Part shown: positions 35,891 to 45,533 of the stretch, piece by piece
Layout of the letters: the number at the start of each line of letters is the position of its first letter
Position numbering within the stretch: the stretch's first letter is position 1
NCBI RefSeq assembly: GCF_963664415.1
Contig: NZ_OY761442.1
Span: forward strand, 1-64,000
DNA: 64,000 nt
Direction: 5' to 3'
DNA from: an uncultured Desulfobacter sp.
Lineage (GTDB): Bacteria; Desulfobacterota; Desulfobacteria; Desulfobacterales; Desulfobacteraceae
Translations under genes and position numbers: made by a program
The notes under the pieces: generated by a model
Databases searched by the model: none
What the model was told of the DNA's origin: nothing
The model's input: the letters and a program-made list of their open reading frames with translations, nothing else

Positions 35891-38512
35891 TTAGCTATTG
35901 CCGACAGCTAACTTTATAATAAACTTCGCACCTGCCCCCGGACTCGACTCAACCGTCATTTCCCCTTTATGGTTTTCAGTGATGATGAAATAGGAAACAC
36001 TTAAGCCAAGTCCTGTGCCTACCCCCACGGGTTTGGTTGTGAAAAATGGATCAAAAATGTGCTTGCGCACGTTTTCATCCATCCCAGGGCCGTTGTCCTC
36101 AATTTCAATGCAGGCCATATCCCGGTCCGAATCTCCATAGGTCCTGAGGATGAATCGGGGCTTAAGTGTTCCTGCCTCCTGCATGGCCTGGGCGCCGTTA
36201 GTCAGAATATTGAGCACCACCTGCTGGAGTTTGCCGGCCTGGCAGGGAACGGCAGGAAGGCTGTCGTCGTATTCCCTGGTGATTGTAATTTGTTTAAAGT
36301 CATAGTCCTTTTTCAAATTGTAATCCGTTGCTGCAAGTTCAATGGTTTTGTTTATGATTTTATCCAGGTGATGGGTGGATATGGTCGTTTCGTCTTTCCT
36401 GGAAAAACTGAGTATGTTGTTCACAATTTCAGACACCCGCTGTCCTGACTCAATAATAGTTTGAATCATTCGCGGTATACCTCTAGTTTCCATGAACCGA
36501 CCAATGGATTCAATACTTGTGTCGGCCGCTTTGGCTGCTTTACGGCTGGCCGGGATATCAAGGTCAGCAGTCAGGCGCTGGGCCATTACCTGGGCGGTGT
36601 GCACCATGCCGGCCAGTGGATTGTTGATTTCATGAGCCATACCGGCAGCCAGGCCCCCTACGGAAAGCATTTTTTCGTTTTGGATCATTATTTCTTCCAT
36701 CTGTTTTCGTTCGGTGATGTCCTGAACAAACGCCATACAGTATTCCCGATCCTCAAAGACCATGAGTTTCTGTATAACCTGGATGGGGAATACCTCGCCG
36801 TTTCTGTTCTGGTGGAGGGATTCAAGCGGGCTGGGGTCTGCCCTGTTCAAATGGTCCATGGCGTTTTCCCAGTCCTTGGTGGTGAATCCCGGGGCAAAGT
36901 CAAATACGGACATTCGACATAGTTCCTTTTTGGAATAGCCCAGGCTTTTATAGCCCTGCTCGTTCACATCTATAACTTGGCCGTTTTTTCCCATCCGCCA
37001 GATACCGATGGGCGCCTTGTCAAAGCAGAATTGGGTCAGTCGCAAGGATGCTTCCAGTTCCTTGCGCTGGGTGATATCCGTGAATACTCCGTAATGTGAA
37101 ATTAAGCCATCCGTCTGCCGGGGATGGGAGCGGCCGTCAAACCAGATCTCTTCTCCGGAGGGTTTGATGAACTTCCCTTCATAATGCCAGGGGCTTGCGG
37201 ATTCAATCGCTTCTTTCACGGACAGGCGAAAACGGGCCCGGTCATTTTCCGGAATGCAAGCCTCAAAAAGATTCACAAAATTTTTTTGTTCAAAATCAAG
37301 CCCGAACATTTCAAGGCTCCTTTCCAGAGCCGGGCTGGAAAAAGTCCCTGTATGAGGAGAACCAGGGTTAAAAGTGTACTGATATATCACACCTGGAACA
37401 TTGATCAGAAGATCCCGGGTTCGCTGTTCTTCGGTTTTGAGTTCCCTTTCCCGCTGCTTGATTGTTTGGGCCATGTTTGCAAGGCTTTGGCCTAATAGGA
37501 GTGATTCTTTTGTTTTGCACTCAGGCCAGCTAATATCATAGTCCCCCCCGGCAATGGATGCTGCCTGCTCGGCATAAGAGGTAAAAATGCGGGAAAACCT
37601 GCCCGCCAAAAACCAGGCTATGGGCAAGACGATGATCATGGCGATGACAAGCCCCATACCAATCAGGGTGAGGATATCCCACAGCGGCTCAAAAGCTTTG
37701 TGCACCGGCTGGGCGGCCAGAATTTTCCAGTCGGTTTTTTCCACCTTTGCTACGGCACCCAGCAGCTTTAGCCCATTGAACTCAAATGCCCCTGAAACCG
37801 TCCAGGATTGATTCGTTGATTTTGTCCTGGTCGTTCCATCATCAGGCAGAGATTTTCCCCAGTATCTCCTCTGAGAATCGGTTACAATCGTTCCCTGGTT
37901 ATCCATGATCAGTGTCAGTAATTCAGATTTCGGCGAGAGTGTGTTTATGAATCCGGCCAGATTGTCCAGGGAGAGTTCCCCAACCAGGAAACCATGGGTC
38001 AATGGAAGGGTCAGTGCAACTGCTGGCCTGCTGTTCACTGTAGACAAAAAGCATTTTGACCAGGCCGGTTTTTTTGTACCTTTAGGGGCATAGATGAACC
38101 GGCGGCCGGAAAGGTCCATTCCAATGAAGTCAGAGCGCCGCTGCCGGCGGCTTGGTGTCAAACCGGCCGCCTGAATGGTAAATGTTGTATCGTCGATGAT
38201 GAACAGAACCTCAAAGAACTCTCCATTGCCGCATTGGGTGTCCAGCAGATCAGTCAAGGTCGAACCTGGGGTGAACTGCCGTTTATTTATATATGCAGCC
38301 AGGGCTGTGAGCTGGCGCTCTCCGCCGTCCAGGCGGGCAGAAAGCTGATCTGCAATTGAACTCGCCTGGTCCTGTTGCAGCGTGCCGGTCCGGGTCTTTA
38401 TGGCCGGTATCATGATTCCCAAAGTCAGGCTGGCAATGATGAGCACAGGCAGGATTGCCACAGCACCAAGATGTCGGGAAATATAAGTTTTCAAGGAGAT
38501 ATGAGACGACAT
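35891..38512 (-). CDS. Membrane Cache-HAMP-PAS sensor histidine kinase
   Basis: An 873-residue kinase. ATG 38512 is chosen because GGAG lies 7 nt upstream and it starts 4 nt after the stop of the binding-protein gene. Layout: membrane span (LPVLIIASLTLGIMI), periplasmic double-Cache sensor to about residue 280, second span (LIGMGLVIAMIIVLPIAWFL), HAMP (GGDYDISWPECKTKESLLLG), two PAS units, phosphorylation site GMAHEINNPLAG, HATPase. The adjacent solute-binding lipoprotein probably supplies its signal. Confidence 0.92.
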   Translation of the reverse strand: MSSHISLKTYISRHLGAVAILPVLIIASLTLGIMIPAIKTRTGTLQQDQASSIADQLSARLDGGERQLTALAAYINKRQFTPGSTLTDLLDTQCGNGEFFEVLFIIDDTTFTIQAAGLTPSRRQRRSDFIGMDLSGRRFIYAPKGTKKPAWSKCFLSTVNSRPAVALTLPLTHGFLVGELSLDNLAGFINTLSPKSELLTLIMDNQGTIVTDSQRRYWGKSLPDDGTTRTKSTNQSWTVSGAFEFNGLKLLGAVAKVEKTDWKILAAQPVHKAFEPLWDILTLIGMGLVIAMIIVLPIAWFLAGRFSRIFTSYAEQAASIAGGDYDISWPECKTKESLLLGQSLANMAQTIKQRERELKTEEQRTRDLLINVPGVIYQYTFNPGSPHTGTFSSPALERSLEMFGLDFEQKNFVNLFEACIPENDRARFRLSVKEAIESASPWHYEGKFIKPSGEEIWFDGRSHPRQTDGLISHYGVFTDITQRKELEASLRLTQFCFDKAPIGIWRMGKNGQVIDVNEQGYKSLGYSKKELCRMSVFDFAPGFTTKDWENAMDHLNRADPSPLESLHQNRNGEVFPIQVIQKLMVFEDREYCMAFVQDITERKQMEEIMIQNEKMLSVGGLAAGMAHEINNPLAGMVHTAQVMAQRLTADLDIPASRKAAKAADTSIESIGRFMETRGIPRMIQTIIESGQRVSEIVNNILSFSRKDETTISTHHLDKIINKTIELAATDYNLKKDYDFKQITITREYDDSLPAVPCQAGKLQQVVLNILTNGAQAMQEAGTLKPRFILRTYGDSDRDMACIEIEDNGPGMDENVRKHIFDPFFTTKPVGVGTGLGLSVSYFIITENHKGEMTVESSPGAGAKFIIKLAVGNS

Positions 38513-38516
38513 GGGA

Positions 38517-39665
38517 TCACTCCGGTTCGGCAAACTTCTGGTCGCGGATAATGCGCATAAAGGCGGCCTTTTTCACATCCCCGTATGCGTCAAAGATGAT
38601 TTTGCCCTGGAGTCCGTCGAATTTACCGATTGAGAGAAGGACAGCCTTTAAGCTTTGGCCTTTTTTTTGGGCCTTCAGGGCCGTTAGAACCACCTGGGCC
38701 GCATTATAGGGATAAAAGTTGAATATATTGGGTTCGTGTTGGTAACGCTCAAGAAAGTTTTTCCGAAATTCCTGATACCGGGGCAGTGGGCTGTTTAAAT
38801 CCATGGCAGTGGCCAGGGTAACCCCTTCAATGGCTCTGCCGCCCAGTTCGATGAATCGCTGGGTAGCGCCCCAGCTTGATATGGTTATTTTGACCAAAGA
38901 ATTAATTTTTCGGATCTGCTGACATAGGATTGCCGAATCCATAGCATTGGCAATGATCAGGATGCTGTCAGGTTCTTCCCTCAACAACGCTTCGGCGACT
39001 TGAAAAAAAGAGCGCCCCTCATTGGGAATAAATGCGATTTTAGTGACAATTGTGCCGCCGTCGGCATGGAACTTGTTTTGAAATGCTTCGATAAAGGGTT
39101 CACAAAAAGAAGGGTTTCCACCATGATAAGCAATGGCGATATGTCGCATGTTCCCTAACCGGATCTGGTACTCGGCTGTGAGGCGTGAAAGATCTTTGGA
39201 CGAAGGGCAGACGCGGAAAAAATAGTCGTCACGACCGGCAAGCAGTGGACTTATCGCCGTAGGAGAGACCGTTGTCATCCGGTATTGGTTCAGGCTGGGC
39301 AGGATCGATAGGGCGATGCTGCTGGACAGCGGACCAATCATGGCGTCAATCCTTTGGGCAATCAACTCCTTTACATCCTTTACCGCGTCATCGGCATTCT
39401 GTTGTTTGTCCCTGACAAGCAATTCTACCCGACGGCCGTGGATGCCCCCTGTTTCATTGCACTGGTCTACCGCCATCTGGATTGCATAGCGTGCAGTTAT
39501 TTCTACATCGGCCATGTGTCCTACAGTGCCGGTAATAAGACCGATTCGCACCGGTTCTTCAGGCCCGCAAGCGTATAAAAGAACGCCAAAGAGAATCAAA
39601 AGCACAATTGGATTCAAGGCCGAGTTTTTTAAGGATAGGGTGTTGGGCACAGTTGTCTTTTTCAT
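38517..39665 (-). CDS. Periplasmic solute-binding lipoprotein (Leu/Ile/Val-binding type)
   Basis: A 382-residue type I periplasmic binding protein (Peripla_BP_6). The N terminus has a signal peptide with lipobox LLYAC (Cys33); the mature part starts RIGLITGTVGHMADVE and has two lobes (DAMIGPLSSSIALSILP; NFYPYNAAQVVLTALKAQKK). No permease or ATPase gene is nearby; instead the next gene is a Cache kinase 4 nt on. It probably serves as ligand sensor for the kinase, not for transport; that is inference from context. Confidence 0.88.
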   Translation of the reverse strand: MKKTTVPNTLSLKNSALNPIVLLILFGVLLYACGPEEPVRIGLITGTVGHMADVEITARYAIQMAVDQCNETGGIHGRRVELLVRDKQQNADDAVKDVKELIAQRIDAMIGPLSSSIALSILPSLNQYRMTTVSPTAISPLLAGRDDYFFRVCPSSKDLSRLTAEYQIRLGNMRHIAIAYHGGNPSFCEPFIEAFQNKFHADGGTIVTKIAFIPNEGRSFFQVAEALLREEPDSILIIANAMDSAILCQQIRKINSLVKITISSWGATQRFIELGGRAIEGVTLATAMDLNSPLPRYQEFRKNFLERYQHEPNIFNFYPYNAAQVVLTALKAQKKGQSLKAVLLSIGKFDGLQGKIIFDAYGDVKKAAFMRIIRDQKFAEPE

Positions 39666-39709
39666 TGAGACCTTCCCTTCGTTGTTAACTGTCTGAAGTA
39701 AACAGCTAA

Positions 39710-39781
39710 CTACATGATAAGATATCTATCGCCCTCCCTGCCCCTTGATTCAGCTGTCACTTCCCCTTTATGGGGGGCAAT
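39710..39781 (-). pseudogene. Tiny remnant of a kinase C terminus
   Basis: Reading on the minus strand gives IAPHKGEVTAESRGREGDRY and then a stop at 39710-39712. This lines up with the HHKGEMTVESSPGAGAKF end of the neighbouring kinases. It is only about 24 codons, with the rest of the gene gone. Confidence 0.65.
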
Positions 39782-39785
39782 GATT

Positions 39786-40181
39786 TTATACCTTTGCATC
39801 GGCTAATATCTTTATGACTGTATTTTCCAGTTTATCAATGTTTGTTACCGGCTTTCCAAACACCTGATCCGCGACATTGGGACATTGACGAAGATCTTCC
39901 GAGGTTTCATACTCAGGAGACCCTGTACAGATGACAAAAACCATATCAGGGTATTTTTTTGATGCTTGTCTGATAAACGTTTCACCATCCATCCCGGTCA
40001 TGCGTATATCTACGATGGCAGCGGAACAGGCCTGGGTTTTGAGCAGTTCTAACGCGGATTCACCGCTTTCCGCATCAAAAACCATCCAATCCCTGTCTTC
40101 AAAATAATCAATAAAGCTCTGTCGGATATAGATTTCATCATCAACGACTAATATGTTTTTTTTAATTTCTTCCATCATCAT
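39786..40181 (-). CDS. Single-domain response regulator
   Basis: A 131-residue CheY-like receiver. Acidic pocket LVVDDEIYIR, phosphoryl-acceptor D58 in AAIVDIRMTGMDG, and the conserved Thr and Lys in CTGSPEY and VFGKPV are present. No output domain. It overlaps the end of the hybrid kinase by 20 nt and begins with three ATG codons in a row; the kinase is its likely partner. Confidence 0.9.
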   Translation of the reverse strand: MMMEEIKKNILVVDDEIYIRQSFIDYFEDRDWMVFDAESGESALELLKTQACSAAIVDIRMTGMDGETFIRQASKKYPDMVFVICTGSPEYETSEDLRQCPNVADQVFGKPVTNIDKLENTVIKILADAKV

Positions 40182-42282
40182 TTCCTCGCCGGCCTAATTC
40201 TTTGCGAATGGCCAATGTTAAGGTTTGTAGGGGGACCGGTTTATGGAGGTATTGGCGAATACCTATTTCAAAGGCTTCTGTTTCAGTAAACGTTTCATGA
40301 AATCCTGTGCAAAGGATTATCGGTATATTTTTTTTAACGGATAAAATTTTTTCCGATAATAACCTGCCGTCCATATTGGGCATGGCCATATCGGTGATCA
40401 CCAGATCAAAGGCATCCGGTTCTTTGGCAAATGCCTTAAACGCAGATATACTGTTCACAAACGCGGATACGTTATATCCCATCGTTGAAAGCATTTCCTG
40501 GGTGGAATCCAGAATACCTTGTTCATCATCAACAAGCAGGATACGTTCGGTTCCCACCAATTCTTTATTACTATATTTCGGTTTTGTGCATTTATCCAGG
40601 GCTGTGTTTGATACCGGAAAAAAAACATTAACAACAGTCCCTTTGCCCACCTGGCTGTTAATTTTTATTATGCCGTTGTGTTTTTTAACGATACTGCCGA
40701 CCACGGCCAGGCCCAGCCCTGTTCCATGGGAGACTTCTTTGGTTGTGAAATAAGGATCAAAAATTCGTTCCATAATTTTTTTATCGATCCCGCATCCGGT
40801 ATCCTCTATCTGCAAAACGATATATTCGCCAAAAATGCACTCCTCTTTCAGATCTTCCCTGGATTCAGCATTCCTTAAAGATATGGATAGGGTTCCGCCG
40901 GTCTGCTTCATGGCATGATAGGCATTGGTACACAGGTTCATAACCACCTGATGTATCTGGGCCGCGTCTGCCACAACCATATCCTTGGCGGCCACGTTTT
41001 CAATAATATGAATCGTGGAAGGAATGGATGAGCGAAGGAATTTAACCGCTTCTTTTACGATCAGATACATTTTCAACGGTCTCATTTCTGATTCAGCCTG
41101 GCGGCTGAATGTCAGAATCTGGGAGACAATCTCTCCGGCACGCCATGCACCTTTAAGCACCTGGTCAATATTTTTTTGGGCTTTTGAGTTGAAATCAGAA
41201 TTCATCCTGGCCAATTCTGCATGGCCGATAATGCCGGAAAGGATATTATTAAAATCATGAGCAATTCCACCGGCCAGGGTTCCGATTGCTTCCATTTTCT
41301 GGGCTTGTTGAAGCTGGATCTCCTTTTTTTTGGACTCCTGAAATGCTTTAATGGCACGTATGGTTTCGCAGCAATAAGACGAAAGGATGGCACCAATCTC
41401 TTTATCCTGGTCAACAAAAGGCGGGGGGTGTTTGTCATGAAGGGTTATAACACCAATGGGATTGCCGGAATTTTCTCTTAAGGGAAACGCAAGAAATGAA
41501 CCATTTATATACCCGGACCACCCACTGGGCAGATATACGTTTTTTTCCCCAATGTCGCCAACAAGAAGTGCCTGACCCTTCTCCAAAATGGTTTTAAACA
41601 CGGAATCTTCAGGTAACGGAAAAGGGATAAATTCAGGGGTATGCTCAGGAATAATTGAATGCACAAGCCGCAGCCCATTTTCTTCGATCAAATATAAACT
41701 GCCGCCGGTCGCCGACATATGGGCTGCAAATTCTTCAAGTACCTTTTTGCCGAAATGTTCCATTTCAATGCAACCGTGCAACCGTTGGGTGGTTTCGACA
41801 ATCTTGTGCAGCCGCGCATTGATATCTGATAAATGTGTGTTGGCGTCTTTAAGCTCGCGGGTTCTTTCTTTTACCATACTTTCAAGGTTTTTCTGGTACG
41901 CTTTGTTTTCCCGAATCAATCCGGCCTTTTCAAGCGCCCGATTTATTGAATGATCCAATACGCTAAAATTTTTTATGGGCTTTTCCAAATAATCCCAGGC
42001 ACCATGGCGCAACGCCGTTATCACATCTTCGATACGATTTGCGCCTGAAATAACGATTATGGGCAGATCCGGCATGATCTTTTTTCCGTGCCTTAAAACA
42101 TCAATGCCGTCCATTTCCGGCATTCTTAAATCCAGAAGAACAAGGTCCGGATGCTCCGAGGAGATCAATGCCAATCCCTGACGGCCGTTTTCTGCTGTTA
42201 TGACATCATAATTATTATCTTCCAAATGAGCGGCAAGGCTTTGGCGGATATACTCTTCATCATCGATTATAAGTAATTTCAA
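40162..42282 (-). CDS. Hybrid histidine kinase REC-GAF-HK-REC
   Basis: A 706-residue cytoplasmic protein. N-terminal receiver (acceptor D51 in LVLLDLRMPEMDG), coiled coil, GAF domain (about 155-300), phosphorylation site GTLAGGIAHDFNNILSG, HATPase (DAAQIHQVVMNLCTNAYHAM; GTGLGLAVVGSIVKKHNG) and a C-terminal receiver (ERILLVDDEQGILD; DLVITDMAMPNMDG). With the single-domain regulator it forms a phosphorelay. No DNA-binding output is visible nearby. Confidence 0.92.
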   Translation of the reverse strand: MKLLIIDDEEYIRQSLAAHLEDNNYDVITAENGRQGLALISSEHPDLVLLDLRMPEMDGIDVLRHGKKIMPDLPIIVISGANRIEDVITALRHGAWDYLEKPIKNFSVLDHSINRALEKAGLIRENKAYQKNLESMVKERTRELKDANTHLSDINARLHKIVETTQRLHGCIEMEHFGKKVLEEFAAHMSATGGSLYLIEENGLRLVHSIIPEHTPEFIPFPLPEDSVFKTILEKGQALLVGDIGEKNVYLPSGWSGYINGSFLAFPLRENSGNPIGVITLHDKHPPPFVDQDKEIGAILSSYCCETIRAIKAFQESKKKEIQLQQAQKMEAIGTLAGGIAHDFNNILSGIIGHAELARMNSDFNSKAQKNIDQVLKGAWRAGEIVSQILTFSRQAESEMRPLKMYLIVKEAVKFLRSSIPSTIHIIENVAAKDMVVADAAQIHQVVMNLCTNAYHAMKQTGGTLSISLRNAESREDLKEECIFGEYIVLQIEDTGCGIDKKIMERIFDPYFTTKEVSHGTGLGLAVVGSIVKKHNGIIKINSQVGKGTVVNVFFPVSNTALDKCTKPKYSNKELVGTERILLVDDEQGILDSTQEMLSTMGYNVSAFVNSISAFKAFAKEPDAFDLVITDMAMPNMDGRLLSEKILSVKKNIPIILCTGFHETFTETEAFEIGIRQYLHKPVPLQTLTLAIRKELGRRGNDDGRN

Positions 42283-42539
42283 CGACGGCCCTCCCCAAGT
42301 TGTTCACTCTGTTCCAATGGTAAGCGCATAATGAAAGTTGATCCTTTCCCGACAAAAGCCACAAAGAGCATTGAGTCCTTAAACGTCATCATGCTGCTGA
42401 TTGTCAGGACATGGAGGATTATATGAAAGAACCAATACATCACTGAGTTAATTTCATGTTTTGTTGTGAGCCGAGCCTGGCCGCTGATAGACCAGGTCGG
42501 CCCAGGGCCGTTAGTAAAAAGGATTTGTCCAAAATTCAT
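42279..42539 (-). pseudogene. Probable kinase 3' remnant
   Basis: The last 25 residues (VGKGSTFIMRLPLEQSEQ) resemble the end of a HATPase domain; the preceding 60 residues match nothing I recognise. The frame ends in a 4-nt overlap with the hybrid kinase start. Most likely the tail of a deleted kinase gene. Confidence 0.45.
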
Positions 42540-42541
42540 AA

Positions 42542-42574
42542 ATCACCTTATACTCATCATGAGTATAAGGTGAT
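42542..42574. promoter_or_regulatory. 33-bp perfect palindrome
   Basis: ATCACCTTATACTCAT (42542-42557), a single central base, then ATGAGTATAAGGTGAT (42559-42574). All 16 arm positions pair. It lies 27 nt downstream of the chemoreceptor stop and immediately before the kinase remnant. It has no U-tract, so it may be a protein-binding site rather than a terminator. Confidence 0.6.
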
Positions 42575-42601
42575 AATCTAACGGTGCTGCAACACTGATT
42601 C

Positions 42602-43742
42602 CTATTCAATAACAAACGTATCCACAATTTTGTTAAGCTGCTCTGCCAGCTGTTTTAATTGGGCGGCACTGTCTTTGACTGTCTGGCTATTGGCGCTCAT
42701 TTGGGTTGAGGCTGAACTGACATTGGCGATCATCTCTGTTGCAGTGCTGATGGCTTCCGACATTTCATTGATGGCGGCAATGCTGGAATCAGAAACATTT
42801 TGAACGTTTTCAATCTGTTCTTTGCTGTTCAAGGTGGCATCGGCTGTATGGGTTGCCAATGCTTTAATTTCGCTGGCGACCACGGCAAATCCTTTACCGG
42901 TTTTGCCGGCTCTTGCCGCTTCAATGGTGGCATTCAATGCAAGAAGGCTGGTCTGTTCGGAGATATCGGTTGTGGTTTCGGTGATTTGCCCGATTGATTT
43001 CGTGGCTTCGCTCAGGGCTTTCATTTGGTTGCCGGCGTCGTTGGCTTTGGTGGACGCTTCGTTTGACGAGACCCGGGTTCTTTCCGCATTTCCGGCGATT
43101 TCATTAATGGTTGAATTCATCTCCTCTGCCGCTGATGCCACAATGTTAACGTTCTGGGAGGATTCTTCCATCGCTGCGGCAACGGCATTCAAACGGGTGC
43201 TCATCCCTTCGGCCGCAGACGCCACATTATCGGCTTGTTCAGATGTGTGCTGCGCCCCATTGGTCATCTCTCCAGATATGTCCGCAAGGGCATTGGATGC
43301 CTGGTCCACACCACTGGATTCCGTAGTGATCTGTTTAATGATATCCTGGAGTTTGTTTAAAAACGAATTCAGCCATTTGGCAAGTTCCCCAAGTTCATCC
43401 TTTGACGTAATGTCAATGCGTTTGGTTAAATCGCCTTCGCCTCCGGCAATATCCTGAACGCCGGGAATCATCTCTGCGTAACCAAGTTTCGGGGTGTCTC
43501 CGGCACCGGGCTTCGGCCAGATATACTCGATAAATCCTCCGCCGGATTGGGCTACATCTCTAAACATAGACATTGTTTTTATCTTTTTGATCTTCAAGCA
43601 TAATTTTACTGACAGCTGCGGCTGAAATATCTTTGACGTGGTTGGATCCTTTGATAGAGAACAATACCATACATATGAACAGGATAAAAAACATGGAAAT
43701 GATCAACAACATCCGCTGTTTAATGGATAATTTGTTTAACAT
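42602..43742 (-). pseudogene. Methyl-accepting chemotaxis protein with internal deletions
   Basis: The N terminus (43742 down: MLNKLSIKQRMLLIISMFFI, one membrane span) runs to LEDQKDKNNVYV and a stop. A shifted frame goes on as FRDVAQSGGGFIEYIWPKPG, the end of a single-Cache sensor, then jumps at AEMIPG to VQDIAGGEGDLTKRI, the last part of HAMP. Most of the Cache domain, the second span and the first HAMP helix are missing. The signalling domain with the hairpin tip (LALNATIEAARAGKTGKGFAVVA) is intact. As written the receptor cannot work. Confidence 0.85.
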
Positions 43743-44018
43743 TTCTCTTTCTCCCGGAAATTAAATAAATACGATTTTTGAAAAGGTCTAAACCTACGAT
43801 AACAAAGCACTTTGATTTAAGCAATTGATAAATTTTGTTAAGAACACTTTGATTGTACTTTTAATCAATTGGGATGTGCTGTATCCCGGAGTTCCAGTTA
43901 ACTGAAACGCGTTGATCCAGTGTTTGTGAATTTGCCCAACTTTTCAGCGTTGCAAACAAAGTCCATAGAACTTAGATTCGCGAGTGGAAAACTGACTTCG
44001 ACTGTTAATTCATCTAAT

Positions 44019-44795
44019 CTAAAGGATAAGCGGCCAATAGTCCGTCAGCAGCATCCCGGAAGAAAAAATAAGTGTTAGAGCCAGGATCCAAGCTTCTTTT
44101 CCATTTTGGAAAAACAGTGGATCTGTTCGATTTTCATTGTAACACCGAGCCTGCATGGCCAGACTTAAGTCATCTGCGGATTGAAATGTTTTTTTCAGCA
44201 GGGGCCAGGACAGATTAATAAGTCTTTGAACAGGATTCTTTCTTAAATTCCCGCACCGGGCATTGACGGCATGGGTCACTTCACTGGCATTAACAAGGAT
44301 AATGGGCATAAATTTAAGGGCTAATCCTGCCATCACAGCCACCCGTGTTTCAGGAATAAAAGGAATGGGTTTGAAAAACCACTGGATCGCCGCCTTGATT
44401 TCCATGGACCGGGAGGTGACCGTTAATATAAGCCCAAGCAGCATGACCACCAAAAATCGCAACGAAATCAGGCTGCCGGAAGAAAATCCCTGATGGGTGA
44501 GGCTGAATCCGTAAAGGCTCACCATGGGGTCACCGGCTGTGCCTGCCCAGCGGCATAAAAAAATCAGCATTAAAAATAAAAGAAAGGACTTCAACTGCGT
44601 CATAAGCCTTGCCGGGCCTAACCCCAATGTTTTTAAAATACCCATTAAAACGCATAGGCAGATAGTCGTTCCAGGCAATCCTGTTTTGAGTACGGCAAGG
44701 CTCAACAGGCAGACCATAAGGCATTTGCACCGGATATCCAGGGTGTGCCACAGGGTACCACCGGGATGATAGGAAAAAAGAGTCACAGTTCCCAA
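44019..44795 (-). CDS. bioN: Biotin ECF transporter transmembrane protein BioN (EcfT)
   Basis: A 258-residue membrane protein of the EcfT family with five or more spans and the cytoplasmic coupling helices carrying Ala-Arg motifs (NARCGNLRKNP and LAMQARCYNENR) that contact the ATPase. It overlaps the bioM end by 13 nt. With BioM and BioY it forms a biotin importer. Confidence 0.87.
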   Translation of the reverse strand: MGTVTLFSYHPGGTLWHTLDIRCKCLMVCLLSLAVLKTGLPGTTICLCVLMGILKTLGLGPARLMTQLKSFLLFLMLIFLCRWAGTAGDPMVSLYGFSLTHQGFSSGSLISLRFLVVMLLGLILTVTSRSMEIKAAIQWFFKPIPFIPETRVAVMAGLALKFMPIILVNASEVTHAVNARCGNLRKNPVQRLINLSWPLLKKTFQSADDLSLAMQARCYNENRTDPLFFQNGKEAWILALTLIFSSGMLLTDYWPLIL

Positions 44796-45526
44796 GCCTC
44801 TGCCACGGGCGTAAACGGGTTTCTTACACCATAGGATTCAAGGTCGGGCGCAATAGACACAGGATCTCCTTTTGATATGATCCGTCCTTTGTCCATCAGC
44901 ACAAGTTTGGTGGCAAGGGCAATCACAGGGGCCACATCATGGGTTGTCATGACAATGGCATGCCCCGACTGGTGAAGCTTTCGGCATAGTTTGACCAGGG
45001 AAATAATAGATGGATAATCCAGATTGGCAAAGGGCTCATCAAAAACAATAAGATCCGGCTCCATAACCAGAATGCCAGCAATGGCCAGACGCCGTTTTTC
45101 TCCGCCGGAAAGGGTGGCGGGATTTCGGTCACGTAAATGGCCCAGGTTAAGCAGATTAAGGACTTTATTGACTTTTTCATTAATCGCTTCCCGGCTCATG
45201 TTTAAATTTTCCGGGCCAAAAGCGGTTTCGTCAAACACTGTGTCTGCAATGATCTGGGTATCCGGGTCCTGGAACACCATGCCGATTTTTTTTCGGGCAA
45301 ACATCAGATTTTTTTCAATATCCTGTCCATAGAGCAGAACCTGACCGGTATCCGGTTTCAACAAACCGTTAAAATGGCGAATCAGGGTGGTTTTCCCGCA
45401 TCCGTTTTTACCGGCAAGCACAATAAAATCATCAGGAGAAACAGTCAGGCAAATATCAAATATACCGGCCTCTTTTGAACCAAAGGCATGGGTCAGATGG
45501 TCTGTCTTCAGTAATATCGTATCCAT
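44783..45526 (-). CDS. bioM: Biotin ECF transporter ATPase BioM (EcfA)
   Basis: A 247-residue ABC ATPase: Walker A AGKNGCGKTT, Q-loop MVFQDPDTQI, signature LSGGEKRRLAI, Walker B LIVFDEPFANLD and the switch histidine in MTTHD. One ATPase gene only, so a homodimer is expected. It follows bioY by 7 nt. Confidence 0.9.
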   Translation of the reverse strand: MDTILLKTDHLTHAFGSKEAGIFDICLTVSPDDFIVLAGKNGCGKTTLIRHFNGLLKPDTGQVLLYGQDIEKNLMFARKKIGMVFQDPDTQIIADTVFDETAFGPENLNMSREAINEKVNKVLNLLNLGHLRDRNPATLSGGEKRRLAIAGILVMEPDLIVFDEPFANLDYPSIISLVKLCRKLHQSGHAIVMTTHDVAPVIALATKLVLMDKGRIISKGDPVSIAPDLESYGVRNPFTPVAEAWEL

Positions 45527-45533
45527 AAAACAG

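Noticed and set aside
42822..43457. 211-codon open frame on the plus strand
   Set aside because: Antisense to the chemoreceptor signalling domain, a repetitive Ala/Ser-rich region that commonly leaves the other strand open.
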